Below, piece by piece: positions 1 to 11,405 of a DNA stretch of 64,000 nucleotides. The DNA is from Haliclona indistincta (Eukaryota; Porifera; Demospongiae; Haplosclerida; Chalinidae), in the NCBI GenBank assembly GCA_964017065.1, contig OZ024786.1, forward strand, positions 14,706,940 to 14,770,939, given 5' to 3'. A program made the position numbers and the translations under genes. The first letter of the stretch is position 1. The number at the start of each line of letters is the position of its first letter. The notes beneath the pieces are model-generated. The model made no database searches, was not told the origin of the DNA, and saw only the letters and a program-made list of their open reading frames with translations.

Positions 1-320
1 CTGCAAGAGAGCAGGTTTTGGTGGCCATTTTGTTTGGTACAATGTATTTTTTGCTATTGACGTGACATCATACATTCCTAACATTATTCCCTCTCTTCGT
101 GTGGAACACTGTAAATGATTTCGGCATTGCAACTTAAAAATTGATACACTGATCTCAGTTCACGTGCTGACGTACGTATACTTTTATTCAAAATTTGAAG
201 TGTATGCATACATTCAGCAGTGCTGCATGCATGCATCGTCTTGTTACATCATGCTGTATTGCTAACCAGCAGGCTCTACATAGCCAACCATAAATGGTTA
301 TTATAATTATCATTCTACAG

Positions 321-616
321 AATTTGTTGCTGAAGATCCTACAGAGGTCGTAAGTAAGTTTCACTAAGTGGTTTAAACTCCATGCATGATGCACTGATGC
401 AATATTATGTAGCTGAAAGCTGTAGCCTATCTAGCGGTAAACGACTTTGCATCTATGTGAAATCAGATGGGCAGGAACAGTGGTACTGTAGTGATGACAG
501 TGAGTTACTGCACACAGTAAAGTACAAAATTTTACTAATAATATTATGTTGCTCAAGGTGATGTCAATTTAATGGATGTGCAACTAGGAGGTGTCAACAA
601 GTACATTTGCCGCTAA
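321..616 (+). CDS. Secreted four-cysteine-repeat protein, 3' exons 4-6 (gene cut by window edge)
   Basis: These are the last three exons of the same gene seen complete at 30939 and 48961; exons 1-3 lie left of the window. Exons are 321-353 (donor GTAAGT), 413-499 (donor GTGAGT) and 558-616 (TAA). All introns are phase 1. The exons encode the linker and the second cysteine repeat: Cys, then RLC, then WYC, then a VQLGG segment, ending YICR. One linker residue differs from the complete copies (Glu for Asp, from GAA at 332-334). Function is unknown. The window starts inside intron 3, and the intron sequence before 321 is almost identical to 31855-32174 and 49877-50196. Confidence 0.7.
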
Positions 617-819
617 TAGTCAGCATGAGACTCTGCCTACAGGACTGCTTCAATATGGCTTAAATAATAGTATACATGCATGCATGCATTGATTCCACAT
701 TGATTATTTTCTCTGAATCATTAATTACCTTTTCATATCTAAGCAGCACGTTCTATATGTATTGGATATCCCATTATGATCTCATGCACATTTCTTTCAG
801 GTACCACTCCCTCTACTAC

Positions 820-898
820 AATACCTGTAGTTGAGGGAGTGGTACCTGTAGTTGAGGGAGTGGCAAAGTGATACCTGTAGTTGAGGGAGTGGCAAATG
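820..898 (+). repeat. Three direct repeats of ACCTGTAGTTGAGGGAGTGG
   Basis: A unit containing ACCTGTAGTTGAGGGAGTGG occurs three times in a row, the last two with the spacer CAAAGTGAT or CAAATG. The first unit pairs with the preceding ACCACTCCCTCTACTACA to form a hairpin. The equivalent places near 32648 and 50673 have the left hairpin arm and one ACCTGTAGTT, but no expansion, so this is a local change in one copy of the duplicated block. Confidence 0.75.
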
Positions 899-927
899 TT
901 ATAGACTTTGCGACACATAATGTCACT

Positions 928-1400
928 ATGGTGGAGTTGGTGTTTATAAGGAGGATATAGAGGAGCATCTGAAGTGTGCTATCTGTCTGGAGTTGTTCCA
1001 GGACCCGCGAAACTCACCCTGTCAACACATGTTCTGTCAAGAGTGAGTACAGCACACTCTGATAGAGGAGAACCACTCATGCAGTAAGTGTCCCATGTGT
1101 GAGGGGGGCGGGGCTACTGCCTGTGAACAAAATTAATGTGCTCTGCAAGGAAACTCAAGAGACTACAGCAGCAATGAGAGGACAATGGTGGACCACATCA
1201 GCTAGTCGAGTGTATAAGTCGTGTGGGGAGCAGGCCGGACCATTGTTTGCATGGTGTGAGTACTGTTCACATGCATCATACCATGCATGATCTGTTAACA
1301 ATATGCTTCGATCAAACAGCTCAAGAAAATGACTAGTTTGTGAAAGCAACATGTTGAGCGCAAAAAAGAAAGAATATTGTCTTTAAAGTCGCCATTATCC
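928..1400 (+). pseudogene. TRIM-like RING/B-box relic
   Basis: A decayed 5' part of a TRIM gene. ATG at 928 gives MVELVFIRRI and then TAG. Out of frame the sequence still spells RING segments ([12 protein letters not shown], a CxHxFC analogue), the B-box 1 region (SCGEQAGP, WCEYC) and material up to the inter-B-box linker. It has several stops and frameshifts and no coiled coil or C-terminal domain. The same relic occurs at 25770, 32772 and 50796, so it decayed before the blocks were duplicated. Confidence 0.75.
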
Positions 1401-2370
1401 TTTGAATTTACTTATGTCTAATGCGGCATGAGCTTGCCTAGCCAAAACAATTATAATTGTTTCAATTCATTACTGATTTTTGGGGTCCAAACCTATACAT
1501 GCCCGCACAAATTGATAATGTAAAGGTGGTCTCATCCCAGAAGTAGACGCGATAAGTTAGTGGCTGCTCAAGATAACAAACTGATGAAGGGATCGAAGGA
1601 CAATACCGCTCTGGAGGGAACATAGTCTATGATGCACTGAACTCATGGTAACACACGACTAGTGCTCTTCAAGTTGAACAGGCTTTTTTGCTTTGAGACT
1701 ACAATCTATCCTATGTACCCAATCTATCCTATCTAGCCTATCAAGGCTGGACTATACAATCTAGTCCTGCCTGGATACACAATTGCTAAAAGAAACACAT
1801 GTATTTGCATAATATCTGTAGCAAGTTGGGATTTCATGCATGCATCGATAACTAGTGCCAAATATAAAAAAACTATTTTGATCATTATTACTGATTTTAT
1901 TGATCACTTCAACCCATCTGTCTTATGTTCGTTTGACATCTCCTGTCCTTGTTCTAACTGTATTTCTTACTTTTCCAATTCACCAACTTTATTCTAGCTG
2001 TTTAACACTGATTTTTTACTGAAAGGCAGTCTCCGCACTATATATAGGGCTGTCTTTCAGCGCCAACCTCAGTTCCTGTTATTTATGTATCTCTTTTTTG
2101 TTTGTCACCGCTATCTCCAATTGTTTATTTGCTGTAGAGCCAGAGAATAATTATAAGAATAATAATAAATTATTATTTCCAACCGGCTGAGCACAATTTT
2201 TATGATTAGTTCAATGGTGCAGATCATCAAAGAAAATGCTAGTGACATGCATATAGTAGCTTTGTATCTATATGGAAAGGGCTTCAAGCAACAAGGACCG
2301 TGAGTACGTGGTACTGCAGTGCTACATGGACCGGCCGACTTGCAACCCGGCATAATCCATTTTGCGATGC
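1401..2370. other. Spacer shared by duplicated blocks, no gene seen
   Basis: No credible coding sequence. The stretch is closely repeated at 33256-34205 and 51271-52500, and a more diverged version is at 26240-27090 and, partly, 44165-44570. A short AAT run lies at about 2150-2175. A palindromic CTAGCCTATCAAGGCTGGACTA-like segment near 1730-1770 is conserved between copies. Confidence 0.6.
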
Positions 2371-2379
2371 CGTATTAAC

Positions 2380-2397
2380 CACGTGCAATTCCACGTG
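2380..2397. promoter_or_regulatory. Paired CACGTG E-boxes upstream of TRIM start
   Basis: Two CACGTG hexamers (2380-2385 and 2392-2397) form a larger palindrome whose right end is 13 bases before the ATG at 2411. The arrangement is kept at 34215-34232 and 52522-52539, while the bases between differ (AATT, ACTC, ATCC). CACGTG is the classic site of bHLH factors such as USF and Myc/Max; use here is inferred from conservation only. Confidence 0.5.
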
Positions 2398-2410
2398 GTT
2401 GGTTATAATT

Positions 2411-3831
2411 ATGGATGATCTGAAGTGTGGTATCTGTCTCGAGTTGTTCCAGGACCCGCGGAGTCTGCCCTGTCTACACACGTTCTGTCGAGAGTGTATA
2501 CAGCGCTCACTGAACGAGGAGAACCACTCTCTGAAGTGTCCCGTGTGCCGCGCTAAACACGAGCTAAGCGAGAGGGCGGAGCTACTGCCTGTGAACCAAT
2601 ATGCTCTACAAGAACTACCACTCAAGAGACTACAGCAGCAACGAGAGGACAATGGTGGACCACACCTGCTAGTCGAGTGTAAGTCGTGTGGGGAACAGGC
2701 TGGACCAGTGGTTGCTTGGTGTGAGGACTGTGATGCTATGATCTGCCAACAATGCTCAAGTCAACACGAGAAATGTCGATTCTGCGTGGGCATGTTATTA
2801 AACCAGTTAAGAAGTTTAGACAAGGTACAAACGAATCAATAGCTGAAGGAAACGGGAGTGAATCAACAGACCTGCCTCCTGATCAGAAACTGAACACATT
2901 TTCCAAATGTTTGAGGCATGAAAACGAGAGATTGAAGTACTTGTGCATTAGTTGTTCTGAACTGGTTTGTTCGGATTGTCTATTGCTGGGATCGCATGCA
3001 GGGCATCACAAAGAATTGTTAGATGGAGCTCGCCCAAGCCTGGAGACTAAAATGGGTCAGTTGGTTGCCGTCACAGGACACAAGAAACAAGAATTCAGTG
3101 AATACTTGGAGAGGGTTAAGAGGGCTGAAGGCAAGGCGTTGGATTATAAAGAGCTTATGGAGACTAAGGTGAACGTATTGTTTGATGGTATCGTAGCAAG
3201 AGTGGAGACACAGAGGAATGAAGCTCTCCAGAGTGTGTCAAAAGAAGTGAAGGAGATCTGGTCACAGAAGGAGATGATGGAGGTCAGTCTGGCTCAACTA
3301 GACAGCTTCACTAAATTTGCTGAGAACACCCATAAGTGCACGACTGATACAAGCTATGTAGCAATGGCAGCTCAAGGTGTCAAACTGATGGATCGACTGA
3401 AGAATACGCATGGAAATCATTCAGCTCTAAATCAGAAGATTCACATTGGGTCGAAGTTTTATGACGAAGATCCTCACTTACCACAGCTGTTTTCATTCGG
3501 TCTGCCTTCGCTCGAGTTCTCGCCAGCTCCGGGAACAGAATTGCCAAATCTTATCCACGGCTTCAGGAACATGTACAGCATTGACGTGACATTGGTAGCT
3601 GGAGGACAACCGGTGCTGTTTCCATCGATACCGATTGACAACTGTAGCCTTAAAGTTATAGTTGTCTATCGAGGTAGGCAATGGCGTCCTGATGTCAGAC
3701 AAAAAGATCAGTCGTCTTAGAGTATTTGTTTGAAATTTACTTGCAGCGAAGAAACAGCGTTGCCATTGGTTCTTAAGTGCCAGGTTACAGGAGCTGTTAC
3801 TATTAAGACTAACATCACGTATGACACATAA
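2411..3831 (+). pseudogene. TRIM-like E3 ligase, frameshift and one stop
   Basis: Single-exon paralogue of the intact gene at 34246, and close to it throughout. It has a complete RING (CGIC, CLHTFC, CPVC), B-box 1, B-box 2, coiled coil and C-terminal domain. Two lesions are visible. One A is missing in GAGAAATGTCG near 2770 (intact copies have GAGAAAATGTCG), which breaks the frame after B-box 1. The Trp codon of the conserved QSSW motif is TAG at 3718-3720. The final TAA at 3829-3831 matches the intact copy. The lesions are few, so it may be a young pseudogene, an allelic null, or partly an assembly error. A product from the first frame would be a RING plus B-box 1 protein of about 143 residues. 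Confidence 0.8.
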
Positions 3832-4123
3832 CTATCATGTACTCATTTATGCTGCATACTGATCTGCTTATTGCAGTATGCATGATGACGGCTGCTCTTG
3901 TTTAGAATTTTGGTATAACTTGGTTACTGCTGTTTTTTGATGATGCACATGCGACCTCCGTGTACGTTACGTCAAAGTTTTATAATTATTGCAGTAAACT
4001 TATTGCTATGTAAATTTTTTTTCGTTTTTGTCAAGATAGGGTAAATTTTTTGTTGCTCAAATAAATTATAAGGGAGTGGGAGAAAATTTTTGCGCATTGA
4101 GAACCGGTACAAAAGTCGATAGT

Positions 4124-5506
4124 ATGGCCACATGCATTGAAAATATGAAGTGTGGTATCTGTCTGGAGTTGTTCCAGGACCCGCGGAGTCTGCCCTGTCT
4201 ACACACGTTCTGTCGAGAGTGTATACAGCGCTCACTGAACGAAGAGAACCACTCACTGAAGTGTCCTGTGTGCTGCTCTAAACATGATCTCAAGAGCGAG
4301 GGGGCGGAGCTACTGCCTGTGAACCAATATGCTCTACAAGAACTACCACTCAAGAGACTACAGCAGCAACGAGCGAACAATGGTGGACCGGCACACCAGC
4401 TAGTTGAGTGTAAGTCGTGTGGGGAACAGGCAGAGATGGTAGCTTGGTGCTATGACTGTGACGTCTGCATGATCTGCCAATTGTGTGAGTCATCGCACAA
4501 GAAATTAGCTATTTTTCGAGAACACCATGTCGTAGGTAACAAAGAAAGTCAACAGCCTATTGTGTCTAAGTCCAGTTATTGTCCAAGGCACATCAGAGTA
4601 GAACTGAATTACTGGTGTGCTAGTTGTTCTGAATTGGTTTGTGCTGAGTGTCTACTCCGGGAGCACAGTGACCATCATTACAGCTTGGCTGAAGAGACAA
4701 GGCATACTTTGGAGACAAGAATAAAGGAGTTGGCTGGTTTAGTCACAGAAAAGAAACAAGAATTCAGTGAGTATTTGAAGAAGGCTAGTGAGGCTGTAGG
4801 CAAGGCACTAGAGTATAGTGAGCTTATGAAGAGTAAAGTGAACAATGTGTTTGATGGTATCGCAGCATCAGTAGAGGCACAGAGGAATGAAGCTCTCCAG
4901 AGTGTGTCACAAGGAGTGAAGGAGATCTGGTCACAGAAGGAGTTGATGGAGGTCAGTCTGGCTCAACTAGACAGCTTTACTAGATTTGCTGAGAATACCC
5001 ACAAGTGCAAGACTGATGTAGCAATGGCAGCTCAAAGTGTCAAGCTAATGGAACGACTGAAGGATATTCATGGAGATGAGAATGCTCTTGACGAGGAGAA
5101 GATAAAGCCACAGGTTCTTGGATCGCATTGTAGCAAGGATCATCTGAACATTCGACTGCATACCATATTTGGATTGGGACAGCCTTTGACGTTTAAATTC
5201 TCACCTGCTCCTGGTACATAAATATTATTAGAACGCTCTTACCGCACCCGGGTACACGTCAATGTATCATTAGAAGTCGGTGGAATAAGACTTCCAGAGT
5301 TACTTCCACCACATGTTTTCGAGTTTGGACTAAGTGTGACCGCACTGTATAATAATTCGGCTATATATCCTCGAGTTATATCAGGTCCTTCATTTTGGAG
5401 AATTATGATTAGGATCTCTAAAAGCGATAGTTATCCACTGATAATTACGTGCAAGCTAAATTTAGGTGCTGCAATACTTGAAGGCACTGTCAATTATACA
5501 GTATAA
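4124..5506 (+). pseudogene. TRIM-like E3 ligase with premature TAA
   Basis: ATG at 4124 (MATCIENMKCG) opens 365 codons with intact RING, B-box 1, B-box 2 (CPRH, CASC, CAEC, HSDHH) and coiled coil. TAA at 5219-5221 replaces a CAA found in the paralogue at 59664. The reading frame then continues open for 95 codons to TAA at 5504-5506 and encodes the usual C-terminal beta-rich domain. The truncated product could still have RING, B-boxes and coiled coil and lack only the C-terminal domain. Its closest relative is the broken copy at 57979, with shared VRISI and GTVNYTV endings. It lies about 290 bp after the previous TRIM copy, same strand. Confidence 0.8.
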
Positions 5507-5829
5507 CTCATATAATTTTACTATACCGGTAGCTATGATAACATTCAAATTGTCATGATAAATTTTCCATCGTACTGAATACCTCTCTCAACTTGGTAAG
5601 ATTGTCAGCATACACTTTACACAAATTAACCTACTCGTTCAACACGCACCATTATTATTATTATGATTACATTGTATTATCAACAAAAACAGAACACAAC
5701 ATAGATAGAAGATTATACCTGATAAAGAAAATTAATGAATATTATTATTATTATTATTATTATTGGTTTAACAGCATACACAACTAGTAAACTGAAGGAC
5801 TAGTAGCAATTTAAGCTATACTAGCCTAA
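5507..5829. other. Spacer with ATT microsatellite, no gene seen
   Basis: AT-rich spacer with an (ATT)n run at about 5741-5765. The part from 5576 onward is repeated in diverged form near 61190-61440, so it belongs to a duplicated unit. No coding sequence is supported. Confidence 0.5.
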
Positions 5830-6171
5830 TTTAGCTACATGATACAAAATTTGCTGAACAAGTACACATGTATATAAGTTTGCATTTTGAACATGGACAG
5901 AAGAAATGAAAAGTACAGGGATTATCTGATTGGAAATGCACATGAAAATGGGACCAATAGAATTGAGTGATTTTGAATTTAATTGTTGAGGAGGATGAGG
6001 TAAGTTCAACTTGGGGTCGATTAAAATAGAACTTACTTGACATAATTATTAGTAGAAGATTTAGTGTGACATACAGTTTATTGAAAGTTGAAGACCAGGT
6101 TGGGACAGAACTAATAAAATATACAAAATCAAGAATTTTAAAGTTTGAAATGGGATAGTTATAACAGAATT
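5830..6171 (-). mobile_element. LINE 3'-end relic (reverse-transcriptase C-terminus)
   Basis: Read on the minus strand, the stretch gives pieces like FYFNRP, ITQFYWSHF, NPCTFHFFCPCSKC. This resembles the extreme C-terminus of non-LTR retrotransposon ORF2 proteins in invertebrates, after the usual WNSLP-like motif. It is short, with no RT core and several breaks. A second, better preserved version is at 61480-61840. The transposon at 6177 is inserted at its upstream edge. Confidence 0.5.
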
Positions 6172-6176
6172 AACTA

Positions 6177-7484
6177 GGCACCGAAGGTGCTTATGCCTCG
6201 GTGGAATGTTATGCATACATGCATGTCTGACTAAATACGCTGAACTGAAATACACAAGCAGTAATGAAAGTCTGCTGTTGCTAGTTGAACACTGTGTTAC
6301 TGGTTGACAACTTATAAAATCATTACGAAGTTCACAAATTAAAGTTACTGTTTTATCATGCTTAATTTTGCACCTCATGTGAGAGACATTAAATCTGACA
6401 TGGTATTCAATAATGGCAAGGATTATTTTACATAATTATACTAGTGAGATATATAAGGAGTAGAGAAAAGAAGATAATTATAATGCTAGCAAGTTAATCA
6501 TAGGAGTCATCCAACTTTAACTTGAAAAGCTGTTCATGATCTTAAGACATCAAAAAAACATACACAGTAAACTGCAGCTATTATACCTTCTGTACAAAGC
6601 AATAGTTATGCAATCAGAAGCCAACCACAAGTACATGTAGCATGTATGGCATTCAATTAGCAGATGCATAATTATGACAGCACGTATATATGCATACAGT
6701 AGATCCACGGAAGGATCAAAACAGTATCATATGAAAGCATGCAATGTAAGCTGCAGTAGAAACAAGTTAAAGTATACTGCAACAAGACTATAGCTACTGC
6801 ACTCATTGCTGTGAGAATACTGCTACAAACATACACAGCAACAAACTGCAGCTGTTGTACCTTTCTGTACAGCGATCACAATGCAGTATAATAGTTATGC
6901 AATCAGAAGCCAATCAGTGCTGACCACTAATTCAACTGGGCGTGTCTATATTGTTCAGGGCCTAGGGCACAGCACGTACAACGAGCGAGATAGCTTGCTT
7001 ACACAATTTCTTTAGACTTACGATGTAACCTATAAGCTTCTAGGCAGTCAACTGTGGATAGTTTTGTCTACGGAGAACTCCAGATCGCCAGCAACGGCCA
7101 TCGATCGCGAGGTAAGCAAAGCTATACGCCATAACTCTAGAACGCAGCTTCATATACAAGTCTGCCGTGCTGTTCTGAAGTAAAGGCGAACTCACTAGCT
7201 GTAAGGCAGCCAGCAATAGACAATTTTGTCGTTCCATCAGCAACTAGATCGCCAGCCAGCGATCGCGAGGTAAGCAATCGCTATATAACTCACGAACAGA
7301 GCCTTATGACCAAAATCCTTACAATTCATTTTCAAGCAAATATCGACTTTAGGTTGTGTTGCACGTTTCAGCGCTTAGTTTTCAGCGAGCGACGAGAAAT
7401 CCTGCCGACAGACAGATACATACATACATACATACATACACAAACGAACTACTGTATGCCTCGTGGCTCCGCCCACCGAGGCAT
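6177..7484. mobile_element. Non-autonomous inverted-repeat element, 1308 bp, 5-bp target duplication
   Basis: The left end reads GGCACCGAAGGTGCTTATGC then CTCGGTGG; the right end reads CCACCGAGGCAT. The target duplication is AACTA on the left (6172-6176) and AACAA on the right (7485-7489). An empty relative of the site survives at 61805-61815 (AGAATTAACAAAGAAC). The second copy at 45039-45845 is in the opposite orientation and shorter because the 6300-6840 interior, itself partly duplicated, is absent there. A CATA microsatellite lies near 7416-7440. No transposase is seen. Superfamily is uncertain. Confidence 0.75.
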
Positions 7485-7654
7485 AACAAAGAACATGATA
7501 TCATGCAGATACACTGGTAGTGTAGTCAGGAGTTGTCGCTTGAGATTATCTTTCAAAAGGACCATGTCAATTGGTTGATAGTGTTATTGAATCAAAATTA
7601 TATTACGTCACTTGGGTGGAGCTGCTATGGTGTTTTTGATGCGCTCAGTGCAGC

Positions 7655-7880
7655 ATGGATGATCTGAAGTGTGCATGGTACGTATCTGTTCCAGGACCCA
7701 CGGAGTCTCAGCCTTGTATAATGGTGCACCTGTTACTACTGAAGTTGAAGTGAGTCAGTCATCTTGGATGATTAGCGTTCCAGTACGTGCAATGGTTTAT
7801 TGTCCGCTTACAATTCACTGCAAGCTCTCTGGAGCTGTGAATCATGAAAGTGACGGGGAACATATACATGTACAGCATAA
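7655..7880 (+). pseudogene. TRIM scrap: RING start joined to C-terminal end
   Basis: ATG at 7655 starts MDDLKC as in the RING, but a large internal deletion joins the FQDPRS region to the last ~60 codons of the C-terminal domain (EVSQSSW, PLTIHCKLSGAV). The frame is not kept. The C-terminal part matches 10590-10753. Everything between RING and terminal strand is missing. Confidence 0.7.
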
Positions 7881-8880
7881 TTTTATTATTACTTTATATA
7901 ATAATTATGCATGTAGTAACAATTTTCACAATAAGTTTTTATACCATGCAATACTTTTAATTTCTTCAGAACCATACTTGTAATTTTTAAAACTACAATT
8001 TGGTGCTTAAAATATACCACTCGCCTTTGAGCAGCGTTCTGAAGGTGTCTCTACTTACAGCAAACACGAGGGTCGTAACCTCAGTGATTCTCCTATCACA
8101 GCGGCAAACATGGTCACCAGCGTGCAACATCCTGAATTGATGGGTAGTATTAATAATTGAACCAAATAAAGATCTTGTGCATGCCTTGCGGGAGTGAGTT
8201 GGAACTCAGTACAATAGCTGACTCCGCACTGACTCAGATGAACCTATAGTCAGTGCAGATACTAAAGACAATGAAAAATTCAAAAACTAAGAACCAGTAA
8301 TAGACCACTAATGATCGATCATGACATTCACTTTGAAGTGGATCTTGCACTGTGGACACTACATCAGACAGACAGATTATGGATGAATTTTTCATGCGCT
8401 GTGCCCCACTGATAATCTGAGATTACTCTCTAAAATTACTAAAGTGGTAATATCACAACGAAAGTGGGAGAATTGCCTCACTTTTCCCACTTTCGATGGC
8501 AAAAGTGATGCAATCCTCCCACCTTCGGTGTGATATAATTATTACCACTTCCTTAGACTACTTGTACAGAGTTTTAGTCACAGCAGTGCACAATAATTAT
8601 TATTAAGGAAAGTTTGGTTGCTTAAAATTACATACTATAGCTATTTTAAGATGCATTCATGCTTCAAGATTCCACACTAGCCTTGAAAGAAATAAACCTC
8701 TTCATCGTTCATATTTATTTTGGTGCTGATATAAATGTTAGTATACATATGTACCTCTTCAAATTGATTGTGCTTCATGGAGCCGGAGCCGCTCACACAA
8801 CTCCAATGATAAAACATTATAGACTCTATTTAATTTTTTAAAACAATGCATGGTATAATTATAACAAAATAATAATAATT
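7881..8880. other. Spacer of block D1 with a ~110-bp hairpin
   Basis: No gene is supported. The stretch is homologous to 10754-11560. At about 8444-8552 it holds the hairpin element described separately at 11303-11405. It also contains a downstream segment (GTGTCTCTACTTACAGC...) that recurs in other copies after TRIM 3' ends (13580, 39970, 60360), so it is an ancient part of the TRIM repeat unit. Confidence 0.5.
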
Positions 8881-8884
8881 GATG

Positions 8885-9120
8885 TGATTCTGTGAAAACT
8901 GATATTTGGAATGATTTGAGTCTGAGTTTGAGGAGAGAGATGTACTTGTGTGATTTTGATTACATGGAGATATGGGAGGGATTTCCATAGCTTGATGACA
9001 GAGGGATAGAATGAGTTGTAGAAGACGGATGTTCTGCAGAACTATAGGCTGAATATTGAGAGGTGAGAAATGACGAGTAAAGTGGGAGTAAAAGCTGATA
9101 ATAATTGAGAATTGATACTG
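8885..9120 (-). mobile_element. LINE 3'-end relic
   Basis: On the minus strand one frame reads YNSFYPSVIKLWKSLP, which fits the FFPxxxxxWNSLP signature near the C-terminus of many non-LTR retrotransposon reverse transcriptases. The stretch is short and frameshifted. Homologous relics are at 11570-11795 and 63925-64000. Confidence 0.5.
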
Positions 9121-9173
9121 CATTTGTGTAAATAGTAGTTATATACCGACTGTGAGGCATATAACTACTTTAA

Positions 9174-9363
9174 ACCATAGTGCGCTGCTTGCCTGACGTC
9201 TAGCTGGCTACCTTACGTCGCAGGAAGACCGCAGAGCAGCCCGAGCGCCGTTTCTTTGTGGATTCTCGAACGCGGCGGCCATCTTGAAACGCGTGCAGGC
9301 TGTACACGATTTATAACCCTCATTAACGCTCGTTACATCAAAGAGAATTATTCATACTATGGT
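9174..9363. mobile_element. 190-bp MITE with TTAA target duplication
   Basis: Ends are ACCATAGT and ACTATGGT, flanked by TTAA at 9170-9173 and 9364-9367. The interior is GC-richer than its surroundings. The homologous block at 11820-11850 has a single TTAA (AACTATTTTAACACAC) and no insert, which supports insertion after duplication of the block. TTAA duplications are typical of piggyBac and Kolobok elements. Confidence 0.7.
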
Positions 9364-9367
9364 TTAA

Positions 9368-10020
9368 TGCAAAGTTACTATTTTCCACAAAATGGACACT
9401 GAATTATAGTATTGTCAATCATCCCATTTAAGTTTGCTTATTCACAAAAATTATGTTCGTACAATCATGTAGTTCATACGGAAGCCCAGAGCGGACATTC
9501 CACTTTCCATTTTCTACTTCCAGTTTCCACTTTCCATTTTGTAAAAAGCAAGGCAAAAACTGTAGAGTACACGCTGAAAGATGCATATTTAGCTTGAACC
9601 AATAACCAGAGAGCGGTTGTAGCTCATTTCAGGCTTCCAGTGCGATGAGCACGCGGCTGGGATGTGTTCGCGAGCCTGAGCGAGCACACCCTTCATCTCA
9701 CAAAGAATGACATACAGCCGGGGTCAGTGCAATGACATGCAAGGTACATGCACAGTGCAATCACATTCGTGTTCTCTGACAAACATGCGGGTTATATTTG
9801 TGACTGAGATGCACACATTAACTCTGAAGAATTATTTCAGTATTAAAGCCGGCGCATCCAGTGAACGCTGCATAAGTTATGATAAGTAGCAGAATCACTA
9901 CAATCGTACATTATCTACGCTACAACTCTGTTGTGTGTGCCAAGATATACAGTCCATAGCTGCACGTCGGCATTGTAGTGATCCATTCCTGCATGCTGTT
10001 TGTTACACATCCATTCAATT
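9368..10020. other. Spacer, no gene seen
   Basis: Contains small ORFs without family resemblance and a pyrimidine-rich run near 9495-9540 (CTTTCCA repeats). Nothing further is supported. Confidence 0.4.
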
Positions 10021-10753
10021 GAAGAATTCAGTGAGAATTTGGAGGAGGCTGACAATGCTGAAGGCAAGGCACTAGAGTATAGTGAGCTTATGAATTAAGA
10101 GTGAAGTGAACAATGTGTTTGATAGAATTGTAGCATCAGTAGAGGCACAGAGGAATGAAGCTCTCCAGAATGTGTCACAAGGAGTGGAGGAGATCTGGTC
10201 GCAGAAGGAGATGATGGCTCAACTTGACAGCTTGACTAGATTTGCTGACCAAGGCCGCAAGTGCACGACTAATGCTCGATACGTAGCTATGGCTGCTCAA
10301 GGTGTCAAGCTGATGGAACGACTGAAGAATGTCCATGGAAATGAGGCTGCTTTTGAACCCAAGAAGATGATCCTCGCGACTAGCAAGAAACTGAATAAGC
10401 TATTTGCCTTGGGACAACCTAAAATTTTTAGGTTCAGATCAACATTCTCTCCTATCACAGGATCAAAAATTACTAATCGCTCTCTAGGCTGTGAGGTGAG
10501 TCAAGGTATCATTATCAGCTATAGCAGAAGGAGTCTGTTTCGAAGAGGTATTTTTCCCATCCCTGCACCAAAGTTGCAAATTCGATGTCTCAGCCTTGTA
10601 TGATGGTACACCTGTTTCTACTGAATTGAAGTGGGTCAGTCATCTTGGATGATTAGCGTTCCAGTACGTGCAATGGCTTATTGTCCACTGATAATTCACT
10701 GCAAGCTCTCTAGAGCTGTGAATCATGAAAGTGACGTGGAATATACAGTATAA
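10021..10753 (+). pseudogene. TRIM 3' half: coiled coil and C-terminal domain only
   Basis: Homology begins at the coiled-coil EFSE segment and runs to the terminal TATACAGTATAA. RING and both B-boxes are absent. TTAA is inserted after ATGAA near 10092, causing a stop and frameshift. MEV of the EMMEVSLAQLD motif is missing, reading EMMAQLD, an in-frame loss. Further frameshifts lie near 10600. The tail matches the scrap at 7655-7880. Confidence 0.75.
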
Positions 10754-11302
10754 TTAATTTACAACCATACTGTGTGATTGCTTGAGAACTATATTAAATG
10801 CAATTTTTAAAACTATACGTCACTCTCAGTGTTAGTGCTTAGAATAACTGTCACCCTTGAGCAGCATTCTGAAGGTGTCTCTACCTACAGCAAATGCAAG
10901 GGGCGTAACCCTCAGTGATTCTCCTATCTCAGCGGCAAACATTGTCACCAGCGTGCAACATCCTTAATTGATGGGTAATAATAATAATTAATATTGAACC
11001 AAATTAAAGATCATGTGCATGCCTTGCCGGAGTGAGTTGGAACTCAGTATACAACACCTGACTCTCCACTCAGATGAATCTAGTCAGTGCAGATACTAAA
11101 GACAATGAAAAAGTCAGGAAATAAGATCCAGTAAACCACTAATGATCGATCATGATGTTCACAAAGTGGAATCTTGCACTGCATACACTACATCAGAGCA
11201 AATGCATGCACAGAGCCTTGAAATGCATACACAGACAGATTATGGATGAATTTTTCATGCGCTGTGCCCCAGTGATGATCAGAGATTACTCTCTAAAAAC
11301 AA
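10754..11302. other. Spacer of block D2, no gene seen
   Basis: Homologous to 7881-8440 with small indels. No coding sequence is supported. Confidence 0.45.
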
Positions 11303-11405
11303 AAGTGGTAATATCACACCAAAAGTGGGAGAATTGGCTCACTTTTCCCACTTTCGATGGCAAAAGTGAGGCAATCCTCCCACCTTCGGTGTGATATTAC
11401 CACTT
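11303..11405. repeat. ~100-bp hairpin MITE (AAGTGGTAATATCACACC ends)
   Basis: The two ends, AAGTGGTAATATCACACC and GGTGTGATATTACCACTT, are perfect inverse complements, and the inner part (AAAGTGGGAG, CTCCCACCTT) continues the pairing. The whole element can fold into one hairpin. A second, slightly diverged copy is at about 8444-8552. No clear target duplication could be fixed. Confidence 0.75.

Noticed and set aside
2284..2652. Repeated minus-strand ORFs opposite every RING ([15 protein letters not shown] type)
   Set aside because: They are antisense shadows of the conserved RING codons and are conserved only because the plus strand is.
2660..2700. GTAAGT in GAGTGTAAGTCGTG of each TRIM as a splice donor
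   Set aside because: The frame is open through it in five intact copies and the B-box 1 codons follow directly, so it is treated as coding.
1..5500. A duplication boundary at 31855 and 49877
   Set aside because: These positions match base 1 only because the window starts there; homology probably continues to the left of the window.
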